Shown one piece after another: positions 10,897 through 19,930 of a DNA stretch of 64,000 nt. This DNA comes from Blasia pusilla (Eukaryota > Marchantiophyta > Marchantiopsida > Blasiales): NCBI GenBank assembly GCA_050084515.1, contig CM114275.1, positions 27,714,001 through 27,778,000 of the forward strand, in the 5' to 3' direction. How positions within the stretch are numbered: the first letter of the stretch is position 1; each line of letters starts with the position of its first letter. Below the pieces are notes generated by a model, which was not told the origin of the DNA, did no database searches, and worked only from the letters and a program-made list of their open reading frames with translations. The position numbers were made by a program, and so were the translations under genes.

Positions 10897-11038
10897 AAGA
10901 TGGCTTAGGAAAGCCATCTTCCTGTCTTATATAGAGCTGGGAAGAGCCAAAAGGCTCTTCCCCTAAAAATAGCCATCCCCTTGGTAACGTGCGCGCACAT
11001 GTTACCAAGGGCGGGTGACCTGGTCAACAAGTCACCCG
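10897..11038 (+). promoter_or_regulatory. four consecutive hairpins around a TATA box, LTR-like
   Basis: Hairpin 1: 10,897-10,920, perfect 10-bp stem AAGATGGCTT, loop AGGA. TATA-like 'cttatatagag' at 10,926. Hairpin 2: 10,939-10,962, perfect 10-bp stem GGGAAGAGCC, loop AAAA. Hairpin 3: 10,978-11,011, 11-bp stem CCCTTGGTAAC enclosing the palindrome GTGCGCGCAC. Hairpin 4: 11,012-11,038, 8-bp stem CGGGTGAC. A decayed copy lies at 1.20/1.74-1.82 kb, so this is part of a dispersed repeat, most likely an LTR with a promoter and a structured RNA leader. Confidence 0.6.
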
Positions 11039-11234
11039 GCTGTGAAAGACCTCAACATGAAAGTTGTCAGAAACAACGTTCTTGACACAATGCACCTATC
11101 CTCAACCTCATCCGACACCGTGGGAAAAGTTACACTCAAGATAGTCCGCTGGCTCATACGCCCTATCTACGATAGATCTCGGCCTATCGGCTACTCAGAT
11201 GTGACAGTATGCGCACGACAGTTGTCTTGTCTTT
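11039..11234. other. repeat-derived spacer
   Basis: Ends with ATGCGCACGACA at about 11,214-11,222, the same word that closes module Y elsewhere. The next bases enter module X. No coding content. Confidence 0.4.
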
Positions 11235-12218
11235 TAAGATAGATCTGTGAGATCTAGTAGAGCGCCTTCCTGAGTAGCGGAGGACAAGCTCAGTAGGTCA
11301 AGGATGACCTGCTGAGGCCCTGGGAAACTTGAGAGAGCAGGTTTCCCCTTCGTTTCGGCTCATTTGGAGCCATATTGAGGAACTTAATATTTTAGATAAG
11401 TACCATTTTGAATATATGATCAAATTTCTATTTTTGGTAAATATACCTTGACCTCCTACATCAGGTCTAGAGCCAAGGAGGTGACTTGGGAGCATAGGTT
11501 ATCATGGAGAGAGCTTGGGAGAGGGGAGGGGTATACCTCAAGGAGAGAGAGCTTGAGAGATCATTCTATCTTTGTTGAACCTCTTGGCATGAGGCAGCAA
11601 AGCTATGGTCTTGCTTGCGTTGTTTGTGTGAACCAAGCCTCTCATTAGGAGAGTGGGTTTGGTTTGACATTGGGAGACACATGTGAGAGTGCACACATAT
11701 GAGAACTATGGTGTTGTGAGAGAGATTGGATCTTATTTTATTGGAGATACTTTGGTACTTCTTGTCTCATTGTTTGGATGCCATGAGTCAGCATGGGATC
11801 GTGTGTGTTTGTGTGTGTGTTCGAGGACACACAAACACGATGTATGTTGTGTAGCAATGTGTATACTATCGTGTGCATATACATCACTACACAACATACA
11901 TCGTTGTCATAGAATACGCACACAAATATACACGATCCCATGCTAACTCATGTTTTCCTAAGGGGAAACCTGCTCTCTCATGTTTCCTTGGGCCTCAACA
12001 GGTCATCCTTGACCTCCTTGACCTATCCTCAACTACTCGTGCAGATGCTTTGCTAGATCCCACCGATCTATCCTAACAGTCATGAGAGTTGTCGTACGCA
12101 TACACATCGCTACACAACATAAATCGTTGTCATCAAACACACACACAAACACACACAATCCCATGCTAACTCATGGCATCCATACATAGAGGCAAGAAGT
12201 ACCAAAATATCTCCAATC
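11235..12218. repeat. head-to-head terminal modules of the DNMT-gypsy family
   Basis: 11,235-11,748 is module X and 11,749-11,880 module Y, both plus sense. From about 11,880 the sequence reverses: 11,880-11,955 is an inverted part of Y, 11,956-12,090 an inverted start of X, and 12,090-12,218 an inverted Y that directly follows the polypurine tract of copy A (AAGGGGGGCGAT, minus sense). The region around 11,838-11,905 is a near-perfect palindrome. It serves as the 3' end of copy A but is rearranged. Confidence 0.55.
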
Positions 12219-12403
12219 GCCCCCCTTGTTGGTGGTTAGGTCCCTCTAACTCCAGATAGCCATCTATCCCTACCTACCATGACGTACATCTCTAGGACGC
12301 TAAGAGCAGAAAGGTCGGGTGCTCATGTGGCCCCATCGTTAGTCGCCTTCCTGTCATCCATGTCACAGAAAAATTCAGAATCGATACCTACCTAGTATCT
12401 CCT

Positions 12404-13740
12404 CTATGTACATCTGGGACACATCCATCGTCCCCGAGGAACCCTAGTGAGAGGTGGCATCAGACATGCCATATGCCAACCTCTTGAACATCCATCACAG
12501 ACTAGCATGGTGGCCGCACCATGAGCAGTACCACACAACATACAAGGCAAGCCTGCAAGAACTACTGCTGAGCTTGGATCTACTGTACCATAAATGTTAG
12601 GAAGGTGACATGGCGCACAATTACGCACATGATCCTTCCATACCATACCATCGCGTCCCTCCAGCAAGGGAACACCGCATGGCAAAACGTCACGCACTCT
12701 TAAGATAGTGCGCCCTGCAGTCACATCCAACGTTGTCGGTGCCGTCTTCTGCAAGTAGACATAATCTCCCTAATGAAACCTCCGGATAGTTGGTTGATAA
12801 CCACCACCCCGAATAGTCGCATACCTCAACATATCCCGATGCTGCGCAATCGCCAAGTTCTCGAACGCCATGGTCATCACTCTCCGAAACAACTCAACCC
12901 TCTGAGAACATGCTTGCATCCATATATATGGGTCATCAAGATCCAGCACCTCACCAACATCTCGACGAATCGCCGCAGGAAAATCTGGCTCTTGGCCATA
13001 AAGTAGCAAGTACGGTGAAAAAGACGCTAAGGATGCCTGCATGCTGAATTCGTATCCCATTGCCAACAACGGCAACTGGAGGTCCCAATCTCCTAAGTGA
13101 ACTCTCTGCAAGCCATACTTGCATAAACCCCTCTTCACCGTCTGCACAACACTCTCCGCTAATCCATCCGCCTTGGGATGATCTCGCGAAGTCGTGCGGT
13201 GGTCAATTAGCGCCTCATCACACAAGGCCTGGAACTCACCGCAAAACTCGGTACCCTGGTCTGTCAACACCTCAGCCGGTGCGCCATAATGACTCAACAC
13301 ACTATCAAGGAATGCATAAGCTACTCCCTCACTCGCTTTGTCAGGCAATGCAACCAACTCAATCCACTTTGAGAAGTGCTCGACCATCACCAACACATAA
13401 CGACTGTGACGCTCCGTCAAAGGCAAAGGTCCTGCAAAATCCAAACTCCATCTATACCCTAAGCCCATGATCGGTAATGGATGCAATTGTGGAGTCGGAG
13501 CATTGAAAAATGCTCAGATGCGATCACACACCATGCACCTGACAACATACTACTGAACGTCAGTCTGCATGCCTCGCCACCAATACTGAATCTGGAGCAA
13601 GCTATACGTCCACTTCACCCTTAAGTGATCCAACTCCTCCTGGGCATGCTGCACTAGTCGTGCTCTCTACAAAGGATGCGGCACTATGCGTACTCTACCA
13701 TACTCCCAAACCCTCAAAACATGTGTCCCCTCCCAACGGA
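12404..13740 (-). pseudogene. integrase with C-terminal PHD finger (copy A)
   Basis: The frame from 13,486 has the DDE core: Asp in SLDFAGP (13,441), Asp in LTDQGTEF (about 13,261) and Glu in KADGLAESV (about 13,156), with the canonical 34 residues between the last two. The upstream zinc region (to about 13,740) is frameshifted. After RRFH there is one in-frame TAG at 12,770; the same frame then continues GDYVYLQ to the stop at 12,404. Its last 46 residues are a PHD finger. So integrase and PHD were one protein, now split by a single nonsense codon. No chromodomain is present at this position. Confidence 0.85.
12410..12544 (-). other. PHD finger domain at the integrase C-terminus
   Basis: Cysteine/histidine spacing is C-x2-C-x11-C-x2-C-x4-H-x2-C-x14-C-x2-C, with Trp two residues before the seventh ligand (RWMCPRC). 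This is a full C4HC3 PHD signature: CMLC, CDGC, WHMAC, CPRC. PHD fingers bind the histone H3 tail, often H3K4me3 or unmodified K4. By analogy with chromodomains in chromovirus integrases, the likely job is choosing the integration site; this is inference. The decayed equivalent in copy B lies at about 57,400-57,520. Confidence 0.85.
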
Positions 13741-13750
13741 ACCATCTGGC

Positions 13751-14600
13751 TCATTGTAGGATCCAATGCCGCTCTCTAGCACCCACGGTGCTTGCAACGC
13801 TCCCAATACCAAGGTACTCCAAGACTACTCTATCATCATGAATATCTCGGCCACCTGTCGTCTCCTCACTAGCCTCCAGATCCAAGGACTCTCCACTAGA
13901 CCTCGCCATCAAAGTCCCCACACTCTGGCCTGCCATAGCCAACATGCCTAAATAGGCTAACGCGTGCCATCTTGGCACTGACTCCTCATCACTCTCTCCA
14001 TGCCATCGAGCTCCAATCGCATCTCGCTGACTTGGGCATGGGTTACGACTCAACCCATCTGCATCCTGGTTGAGCATCCCAGATCTATGTACCACCTAAA
14101 AATCATACTCCTGCAACAACAGAGCCCATCTCGCAAGCTTCCCTATAACCTTGTTGGACTCCACCAACCACTTCAGTGGTTGATGATCAGTGATGATGGT
14201 AAAGGAGTTGCCGAATAAGTAACACCAGAAATGCGCGACAATCCACACTGCATCCAAGCACTCACCCTCATACGAGTTGAACTTTGTCTCTGTAGCGTTG
14301 TTCGAGCGGTTAGTGTAAACCACCATAAACTCTCTACCCTCATCATCATGCTGGGTGAGCACCGCTCCAAGCCCCAACATGGTCCAATATGTGTGCAAGT
14401 GGAAAGGACGCCCCCTGATCGGTCTCCTCAAGATGGGTACAGACGTCAACCTATCCTTGAGCAACTGAAATGCTCGCTCCTGCTCATCCCCTAGTGCCAC
14501 TTGTGATCCACCTTGGTCAGCAAGATTAGCGGCTTCGCAATCGAATTGAATCCCTTGACGTACCGCCGATAGAAGTTCGCCAATCCCATGAATGCGCGAA
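13751..14600 (-). pseudogene. RT thumb end and RNase H (copy A)
   Basis: The frame 14,500-14,096 reads EQERAFQLLKDRL, VPILRRPIRGRPF, TMLGLGAVLTQHDDEGREF, NSYEGECLDAVW and FTIITDHQPLKWL, a gypsy RNase H with Glu and the DHQPL block. The first Asp of the usual 'DAS' motif is not seen (TYWTMLGLG). The frame 14,095-13,751 continues with HRSGMLNQDADGLSRNPCPS, the RNase H tail. Upstream 14,510-14,630 carries RRYVKGFNSIAKPL-like thumb sequence in another frame. Confidence 0.82.
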
Positions 14601-14614
14601 CACGGCTCACATCT

Positions 14615-15332
14615 CTAGGGCGTGGAATGCGTGGCGCTAAAGACTACGATATCATCAATATAACACCTAGCAAAATCCGGACCAGCCAAGATCCTATCCA
14701 TGACCCTCTGAAACTCAGCCGATGCGTTCTTTAACCCAAATGGTAACAACCGCCATTGGTACAAATAATCCTTCCCGTGAGGATCGATGCCCCAAAATGC
14801 CGTCTTTTGCCTGTCCTCCAATCTAATAGGCAGTTGATGGTATCCGGCTTGCAAATCCAATGAACTAAAGACCTTTACGGTGACCAATCGCATCAAAGAT
14901 CTCCTCACGGGTGGGCATGGCATACCTATCAGACTTTGTATGTCGATTGATAGGTCGGTAATCCCCACACATCCGCCTATCCCTGTAGTTGCCATGCACA
15001 TCCTTCTTGGCGGGCATGACAGTGGCAGATGCATACTCCCCATGCGACATCTCCACTAGTCCTGCTCCAACCAAGTCCTCGCTCCTACTCTAAATCAGAG
15101 CCCTCTCCATATCACTATACATGTAGGGTCATCGGAAGATCGGCGTATCATTCGACAACTCAATGCGGATCCTCGGTCCCTTCAACGTACTTAAATCCTC
15201 CATGCTAAATGCAAAGCAGCTCCTATAACTCTTGAGGAACTGATGTATCTGGCGCCGCTCTCCTCCTGTCAACTTAGGGCCTATATCTGGCTCCCAAGTC
15301 TCCATCGTGACTACGGTAGGACTCTGCGGCAC
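14615..15332 (-). pseudogene. reverse transcriptase (copy A), with internal deletion
   Basis: Pieces in three frames: 15,332-15,129 (GGERRQIHQFLKSYRSCFAF..GPRIRIELSNDTPIFR, pre-RT), 15,074-14,865 (GAGLVEMSHGEYASATVMPAKK, MCGDYRPINRHT) and 15,043-14,615 (VFSSLDLQAGYHQLPI, KTAFWGIDPHG, LLPFGLKNASAEFQRVMDRIL, catalytic YIDDIVVF at 14,662-14,651). Right after VVFSAT the frame runs into thumb-region sequence, whereas copy B has about 130 extra bases (60,650-60,790), so copy A has a deletion at about 14,638. The RT is dead in this copy. Confidence 0.87.
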
Positions 15333-15598
15333 GGGTATCGGTGGTTGCTATGGTGCAACCTTGTCTCGAACAACAACACTTGGCCGCTCTCCTGCAACAA
15401 ACTACAAACTCTAATCTCCTCCACGTGCAATGCCCGGAACCACGCTCGATGATGTGGCTATCATCTCCTGGTGTACATGCAAAACATCCCAAGAAGTCCA
15501 AGGGTGTCTCTCGTGATCTCCCCTGGTGTGTAGATCTCCTCGGGTCTTGCCTCCACCATCTCGGTAGGCATGGGGCTCACCAAATCAACCGCTGTGAT
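15333..15598 (-). pseudogene. linker between methyltransferase and RT (copy A)
   Basis: Translations in shifting frames give LVSPMPTE, TRDTLGLLG, TWRRLEFVV..RRAAKC and CTIATTDTRAAESYRSHDGDLG. The same segments occur in copy C at 63,455-63,780 (plus) and, weakly, in copy B. I do not recognise a domain. It is well conserved between A and C, so it was probably coding in the active ancestor. Confidence 0.6.
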
Positions 15599-16726
15599 CT
15601 ATCGTGATCTCATCTGACGCTGCTCAGCCACTCCCAAGCTGAGGATCCATGTCAAGCACTTCAAGTCCATCGCCTGTTCCAACACATGGCGTCGTGACGC
15701 CTCTAACACTGAAGGTATTGCCGTCACTCCTGTGGGAAATCCCATCACTCGCTCTCTCTCGTCGGTGTTGGACTCCACCAACCGCTGAACTTGGTCATCC
15801 CAAACCAAGCCAAGACCGGCCTCCTTGTATGCATAAGAAGCGGGAAAACTCACAAATGTGGGCAAGGCTGCTCGCGGCCTGCCTACCCTATTGACCACAG
15901 TAAATGGTGATCGATCATCGTGCCTCACTGCCTATGATCAATGACCCCGATCAAGAATGGAATCTACTAACAAATGGGAGGGGCGCTCCACTCTCGCATA
16001 CGCCCTCCGTAACACCGTATGGGGCACCAAGTTGGTCCACCATAGATGCGGGCGATGGGCTCTAGAACCTACACTCGCCGCATCCAAGAACACTGTTGGG
16101 CCAACCCAGACACGCACATGATGAGCACTCGTTACCACCCGTGACCTGGAGTCTCCTAAGATTGGCACATTCTCCAGAATGTAGGCTGGAGAACGAGATG
16201 GGTGCTCGAGAAACTGCCGTAAGACCCTCAACATCTCCCAAAACAACCTGGACCGAGTGTCAGCCAATCCACTACCTCGTCCAGCACTCGATTGGCCCTG
16301 ACATGGCCAACCGGCAATGACCAAATCAATGGTCCCTACCCGCTCTAAGTCCTGCGCCCCCAACAACAAAATATCCCTCGGTAGGGAACTCTGGTATCCC
16401 TGTGCCGCGGACGCATACAATAAGTCGGGAAAATGTAGGCATAATTGCGCCACATATCATAGTGAGACGCGCCTCGCAACATCATCACTCTCCACATACA
16501 GGTACTGCTGCACTCGCACTCATGCATGCAAAACAACAGCTAATCCGGTGCTAATCCCTCCAAAGAGATCTAACACTCGAATACCCTTCTCCGGAATACA
16601 CCACACAATGGGTGTGGTATCCAAGGGTATCATCGTACCACTCCTTGCTACCTCGGGTTTCTCAGACCCGTCACACTCCGCTGCAAACGCCTCGCTCCAC
16701 GCGCTCTGCACGTGCTCATCTGCCAA
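15599..16726 (-). pseudogene. C5 cytosine DNA methyltransferase domain of the retrotransposon (copy A)
   Basis: One frame, broken by in-frame stops at 16,520, about 16,456, 15,938 and about 15,932, holds the C5-methyltransferase motifs in order. Motif I VLDLFGGISTG (16,570-16,544) binds AdoMet. YLYVES follows at the motif II position. Motif IV is GWPCQGQSSAGRG with the catalytic Cys (PCQ, 16,306-16,298). Motif VI is ILENV (ENV, 16,174-16,166), motif VIII SRAHRPHLWW (16,066-16,037), motif IX RERVMGFPTGVT (15,757-15,722), and a motif X-like RRHVLEQAMDL comes last. At about 375 residues it is a compact catalytic domain with a short target-recognition region and no BAH or chromodomain. All catalytic residues are preserved except where stops interrupt. 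It transfers a methyl group to carbon 5 of cytosine. It sits inside pol between protease and RT. Confidence 0.88.
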
Positions 16727-17733
16727 TCGTCGAGCCCCACAACGGCACCTCTCCTCTACGGAATGATGCGGCTACCATAATACTCCTCTCCATAGAAATT
16801 TCAAAAACGGGAGTATCCTCTGCATGGACATGTCCCTCAATCAAATCACTAGGCCAAGTGATGGCACTGCTAAATGCTGCTAAGGTTGCCACCTCTCCTA
16901 GCCGTCGCTCGATCACTGCATCTGTGAATCGAACGGGTAATGAGCTAAGGCGCCCATCACTTGACTGCCATCCTGGTCTATAAGATGCTGACTCCTCCCA
17001 ATAATCCAAGGAAAACCCCATTGGGTATAACACTGCTCCACCAACCAAGACGTCGTAGGACTCTACATCAGTCACTATCACCTTGGCTCACACCATGGGC
17101 TCATCTGTTGGATGTCCCAGGCAAATCCTCACCACGACCTCCTATCGGATGATATACTGTGTGGTACTGCTCCACCCAAGGATGTCTGTATCCGGAATGG
17201 ACAACGCTCTACATCGGCTCTCGTCAAGCCGAATCCTCTGAATGACACTTTCCCCAACATCAGGGGTTGCGCTCTTGAATCCAACAAGACGCGTTGGGAC
17301 TAAAAGCTCTACCTCCAGAACTCATCAACTGGAAGACCTCTCCTCGGTTATCCAGCAACACAATTCTAGGAGAAGCCATGGCACGCTCTATCGCGGGTCT
17401 AGCGGGCATCTCCGCCATCCTAGTAGTCACAGCCTGCCATGAATCTGATGAGGATGGCCCGAGCATCCCCTCCAAGGGCAGGTCCATCACTTCCTCTGCA
17501 ATCACCTGTGAACGTGATGCAATAACTCCAACTCCGCGCTCACATAGTGAAGCGGCTAGCCAAAAAGCCTCGGCGGACGTACCTCCCAACGTCATAACAT
17601 CGTAAGCAGAAAATAAAAGAGTGCGGTACACAATGGTGGCCGCCCCCAACAACGTGCTCGACACATGCCCCTCCTGAGCATCAACAATAGGAGTCTTCGC
17701 ACTCGCTTCTCCCATCGCTCTCCGTGCCTGCAC
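16716..17733 (-). pseudogene. aspartic protease region (copy A)
   Basis: The upstream frame 17,733-17,260 ends RIVLLDNRGEVFQLMSSGGR..SC; the next frame then reads LDSRAQPLMLG at about 17,284-17,252. This looks like a retropepsin active site D-S-G-A in which Gly has become Arg (a one-base change). The frame 17,081-16,716 supplies the C-terminal part: DVESYDVLVGGAVLYPMGF and PGWQSSDGR..LPVRF. At least two frameshifts are present. A further shift near 16,740 leads into the methyltransferase frame. Assignment as protease is from position and these motifs; overall similarity to standard retropepsins is low. Confidence 0.65.
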
Positions 17734-17739
17734 ACTAAC

Positions 17740-18160
17740 AAAATTACCAACTCTCCAGGAATTTTAATGAGGACCCATCCATGGGGTCCTCATCGCTTCA
17801 GACAACGTGAAAGATTGAGGAAGCCTAGTCTATTTTCTGACTTCCCCTCGCTGTGGATCCAACTCTGCAGTTGCTCCACGCGTCACAACTATGGCAACCT
17901 CCATCTGGACAACCCCGCACATCCAACCAGGATCATCCATATCTCTGGCTGCTCTATATGATGTCGATGCTACGGATCCGGCATTGGGTAACCTCAATGC
18001 CATAGCAGCAATCAGCTCTTGAAGGTGCTGTATCTGAGCAGCTATCCCAGCCTCACGTCCGGCGTCTCCCTCGACGCATCTAGGTGGTGGTACTCTACCT
18101 CCTCCACGGGCAGCTCCACCACTCTGTCGGGCAACTATAGCTCCTTATCCCCCAACACGA
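17740..18160 (-). other. gag-pol spacer of copy A, no domain recognised
   Basis: Lies between the knuckle and the protease region. Short frames only; probably degraded coding sequence. Confidence 0.4.
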
Positions 18161-18164
18161 CCAC

Positions 18165-19294
18165 CTAGTGCACAATCTCTAGCCCACCCGGACCGGCTAC
18201 TCGCTCTAGTGCCCTCTCTGGCCCTCGGTCCCGACGTAACTCATGATGTAAACTAAAATACCTGGTGCGTGTATGACCATACCTCTGACAATAGTCACAC
18301 TGATAACCTCCTGGTGCAGCACCATCTCTTCCTCCATGCTGAGGCACACGTCCATGACCCTGTCGAGTGCAATCGCGCTGATGATGGGCTCCACCACATG
18401 ACCAACAAGTAATAGTAGGCGGCTAGTGCTGAGCCGCATATGAAGGGGCAGGTCTGTGTGGAACGGCCTCCTGGTATCCTCCTTGAGCTCGTGGTGCCAC
18501 AGTCAACCTATCTCGGAGTCCACGTTGTTGCATAGGTGGTGCAGCCAAAATCATGACTGCTCTCGCCCAGAACCCATGGTGGCTACGCTCTCCTCCACCA
18601 TGTTGCGCTCAATGTTCTCGGCGGTCCTAAAAACATCTCTCAACGTAGGGGAGGTGTTCATAAGAAGCATCCCTTCCCGCACTCGTATCCGTAGGGTCCG
18701 GTCCACCATCGCGTACCATGACTGGATAGCCTGAGCCTCTGTCACCCCCTAAGTGACGTTGATCAACCGACGCAAGCGAGTGTAAGCCTCACGTAAACTC
18801 TCACCCGAGCGCCTCTGGAAGTCGTGGATGCTCCGCAACTTCTTCGTCCATATCCCTTGGTAGATGGCCCTTCACTCAGCGAAGAACTCAACCACGGGGT
18901 TGAACCTAGGACGAGCCCGACTAGATGGTGCAACTGCTCCAGTGCGAGTGACCCCTCCTAAAACATCACTAGTGGAAGAGGAAGTAGCCTCTCCTGACTC
19001 CTCCTCCTCATCTGGGAACGGCTCCGTCCATGACACATAGTGTGGATCATAGTAGAGTCGCCATGCCTCAATCTCCTGGGCATATTTGTGGGAGAACTCA
19101 TGGTAATTGTCCATGGGCGCCCCCTCTAAATGCTGGAATATACCGTTCCATGCTGTAAACGGGTTGAACTCTCTAGAGTTCTTGGCCCGTTGAGAGTCGC
19201 ACCAACTCCTAAACTCTACTATGAAATCGTGCAACTCAATCGTGTCTACTGCACGTGAAAACCTACGCGGTCCAAGGAGGTGACCTACGAGCAT
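18165..19294 (-). pseudogene. gag with CCHC-type knuckle (copy A)
   Basis: The frame 19,294-18,551 is continuous except for two nonsense codons (TGA at 18,872 and TAG at about 18,752). It contains HDFIVEFRSWCDSQRA, FNPFTAWNGIFQHL, the acidic DEEEESGEATSSS, IYQGIWTKKLRSI, RSGESLREAYTRLRRLI and RTAENIERNM, a pattern of a retrotransposon gag. In another frame at 18,299-18,258 lies a knuckle C-x2-C-x4-H-x4-Y (CDYCQRYGHTRTRY) with the last Cys changed to Tyr. A frameshift therefore separates gag core and knuckle. The true start is unknown because 19.26 kb is a rearranged junction. Confidence 0.72.
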
Positions 19295-19930
19295 TGGTTA
19301 CCGTTGAGAGGGCTTTGGAGAGGGAAGGGGATACCTCCAAGAGAGAGAGCTTGAGAGCTCATTCTCTCTTTGTAAAGTAAGATCCAATCTCTCTCTACAT
19401 CATCTCACACCATAGCTCTCAAAGGTGTGCACTCTCTCTCATGTCAAACCAAACCCACTCTCCTAATGAGAGGTTTGGGTTACACTCACAAGGCAAGGGA
19501 CCATAGTTCCGCCGCCTTATGCCAAGAGGTTCAACAAAGAGAGAATGAGTTCTCAAGCTCTCTCTCTCTCTCTCTCTTGGAGGTATACCCCCTTCCCTCT
19601 CCCAAGCCCTCTCAACGGTAACCTATGTTCCCCGGTCACCTCCTTGGCTCTTGACCTGCTGTAGCGGGTCAAGGGCCACTTCCCAAAGTAGAAAGTCAAC
19701 TATCCCCAACATGGAAACTTACCCGAAATAGTAATTTTCTCTACATGGCTCCAAATGAGCGGAAACAAAGGGGAAAGCTGCTCTCTCAGGTTTCCCGGGG
19801 CCTTAACACATCATCCTCAACCTCCTAGACCTGTCCTCCACTACTCGTGCAGACACTCTGCTAGATCCCACCGATCTATCCTAACAATCGTGACAATGCG
19901 CACGACACTCCGCATAACAGAATTGTCTTT
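19258..19930 (-). repeat. terminal module X of copy A with an internal fold-back
   Basis: 19,374-19,905 is module X on the minus strand (ending '..cttactttacaaagagag' in element sense). 19,258-19,375 is an inverted copy of about 19,505-19,650, so the segment forms a large imperfect hairpin exactly where the leader should continue into gag. The 5' end reads TGTCGTGCGCATTGTCACG (19,910), the reverse complement of the module Y end word plus the X start. Confidence 0.55.

Larger units (their letters stand above)
12219..19300 (-). mobile_element. Ty3/gypsy retrotransposon encoding a DNA methyltransferase and a PHD finger (copy A)
   Basis: Minus-strand order: gag (19.29-18.55 kb), CCHC-type knuckle (18.3), protease (17.3-16.75), C5 cytosine methyltransferase (16.73-15.6), linker, RT (15.33-14.63), RNase H (14.5-14.05), integrase (13.7-12.75), PHD finger (12.54-12.41), polypurine tract at 12.22 kb. 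Placing RT before integrase makes it gypsy-like. The protein parts are broken by nonsense codons, frameshifts and an RT deletion near 14,638, so this copy is not autonomous. Copies B (57.16-61.9 kb) and C (61.9 kb on) share the arrangement. The 5' side joins an inverted, folded-back terminal repeat at 19.26-19.93 kb. Confidence 0.88.

Noticed and set aside
10939-10962. Intrinsic bacterial-type terminator
   Set aside because: The perfect stem is not followed by a T run and the context is a plant repeat with further hairpins.
12404-12754. A separate host PHD-finger gene next to the retroelement
   Set aside because: The frame is the direct continuation of the integrase frame with only one stop codon between, and the region is repeated at the same place in copy B.
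15599-16726. Host DNA methyltransferase gene unrelated to the transposon
   Set aside because: Same strand, flanked directly by protease and RT, and found at the same place in copies B and C; no introns.
12219-19300. DIRS-type element (inverted termini, fold-backs)
   Set aside because: A DDE integrase with canonical D,D34E spacing follows the RNase H and there is no tyrosine recombinase, so the element is Ty3/gypsy; the inverted ends look like rearrangements.
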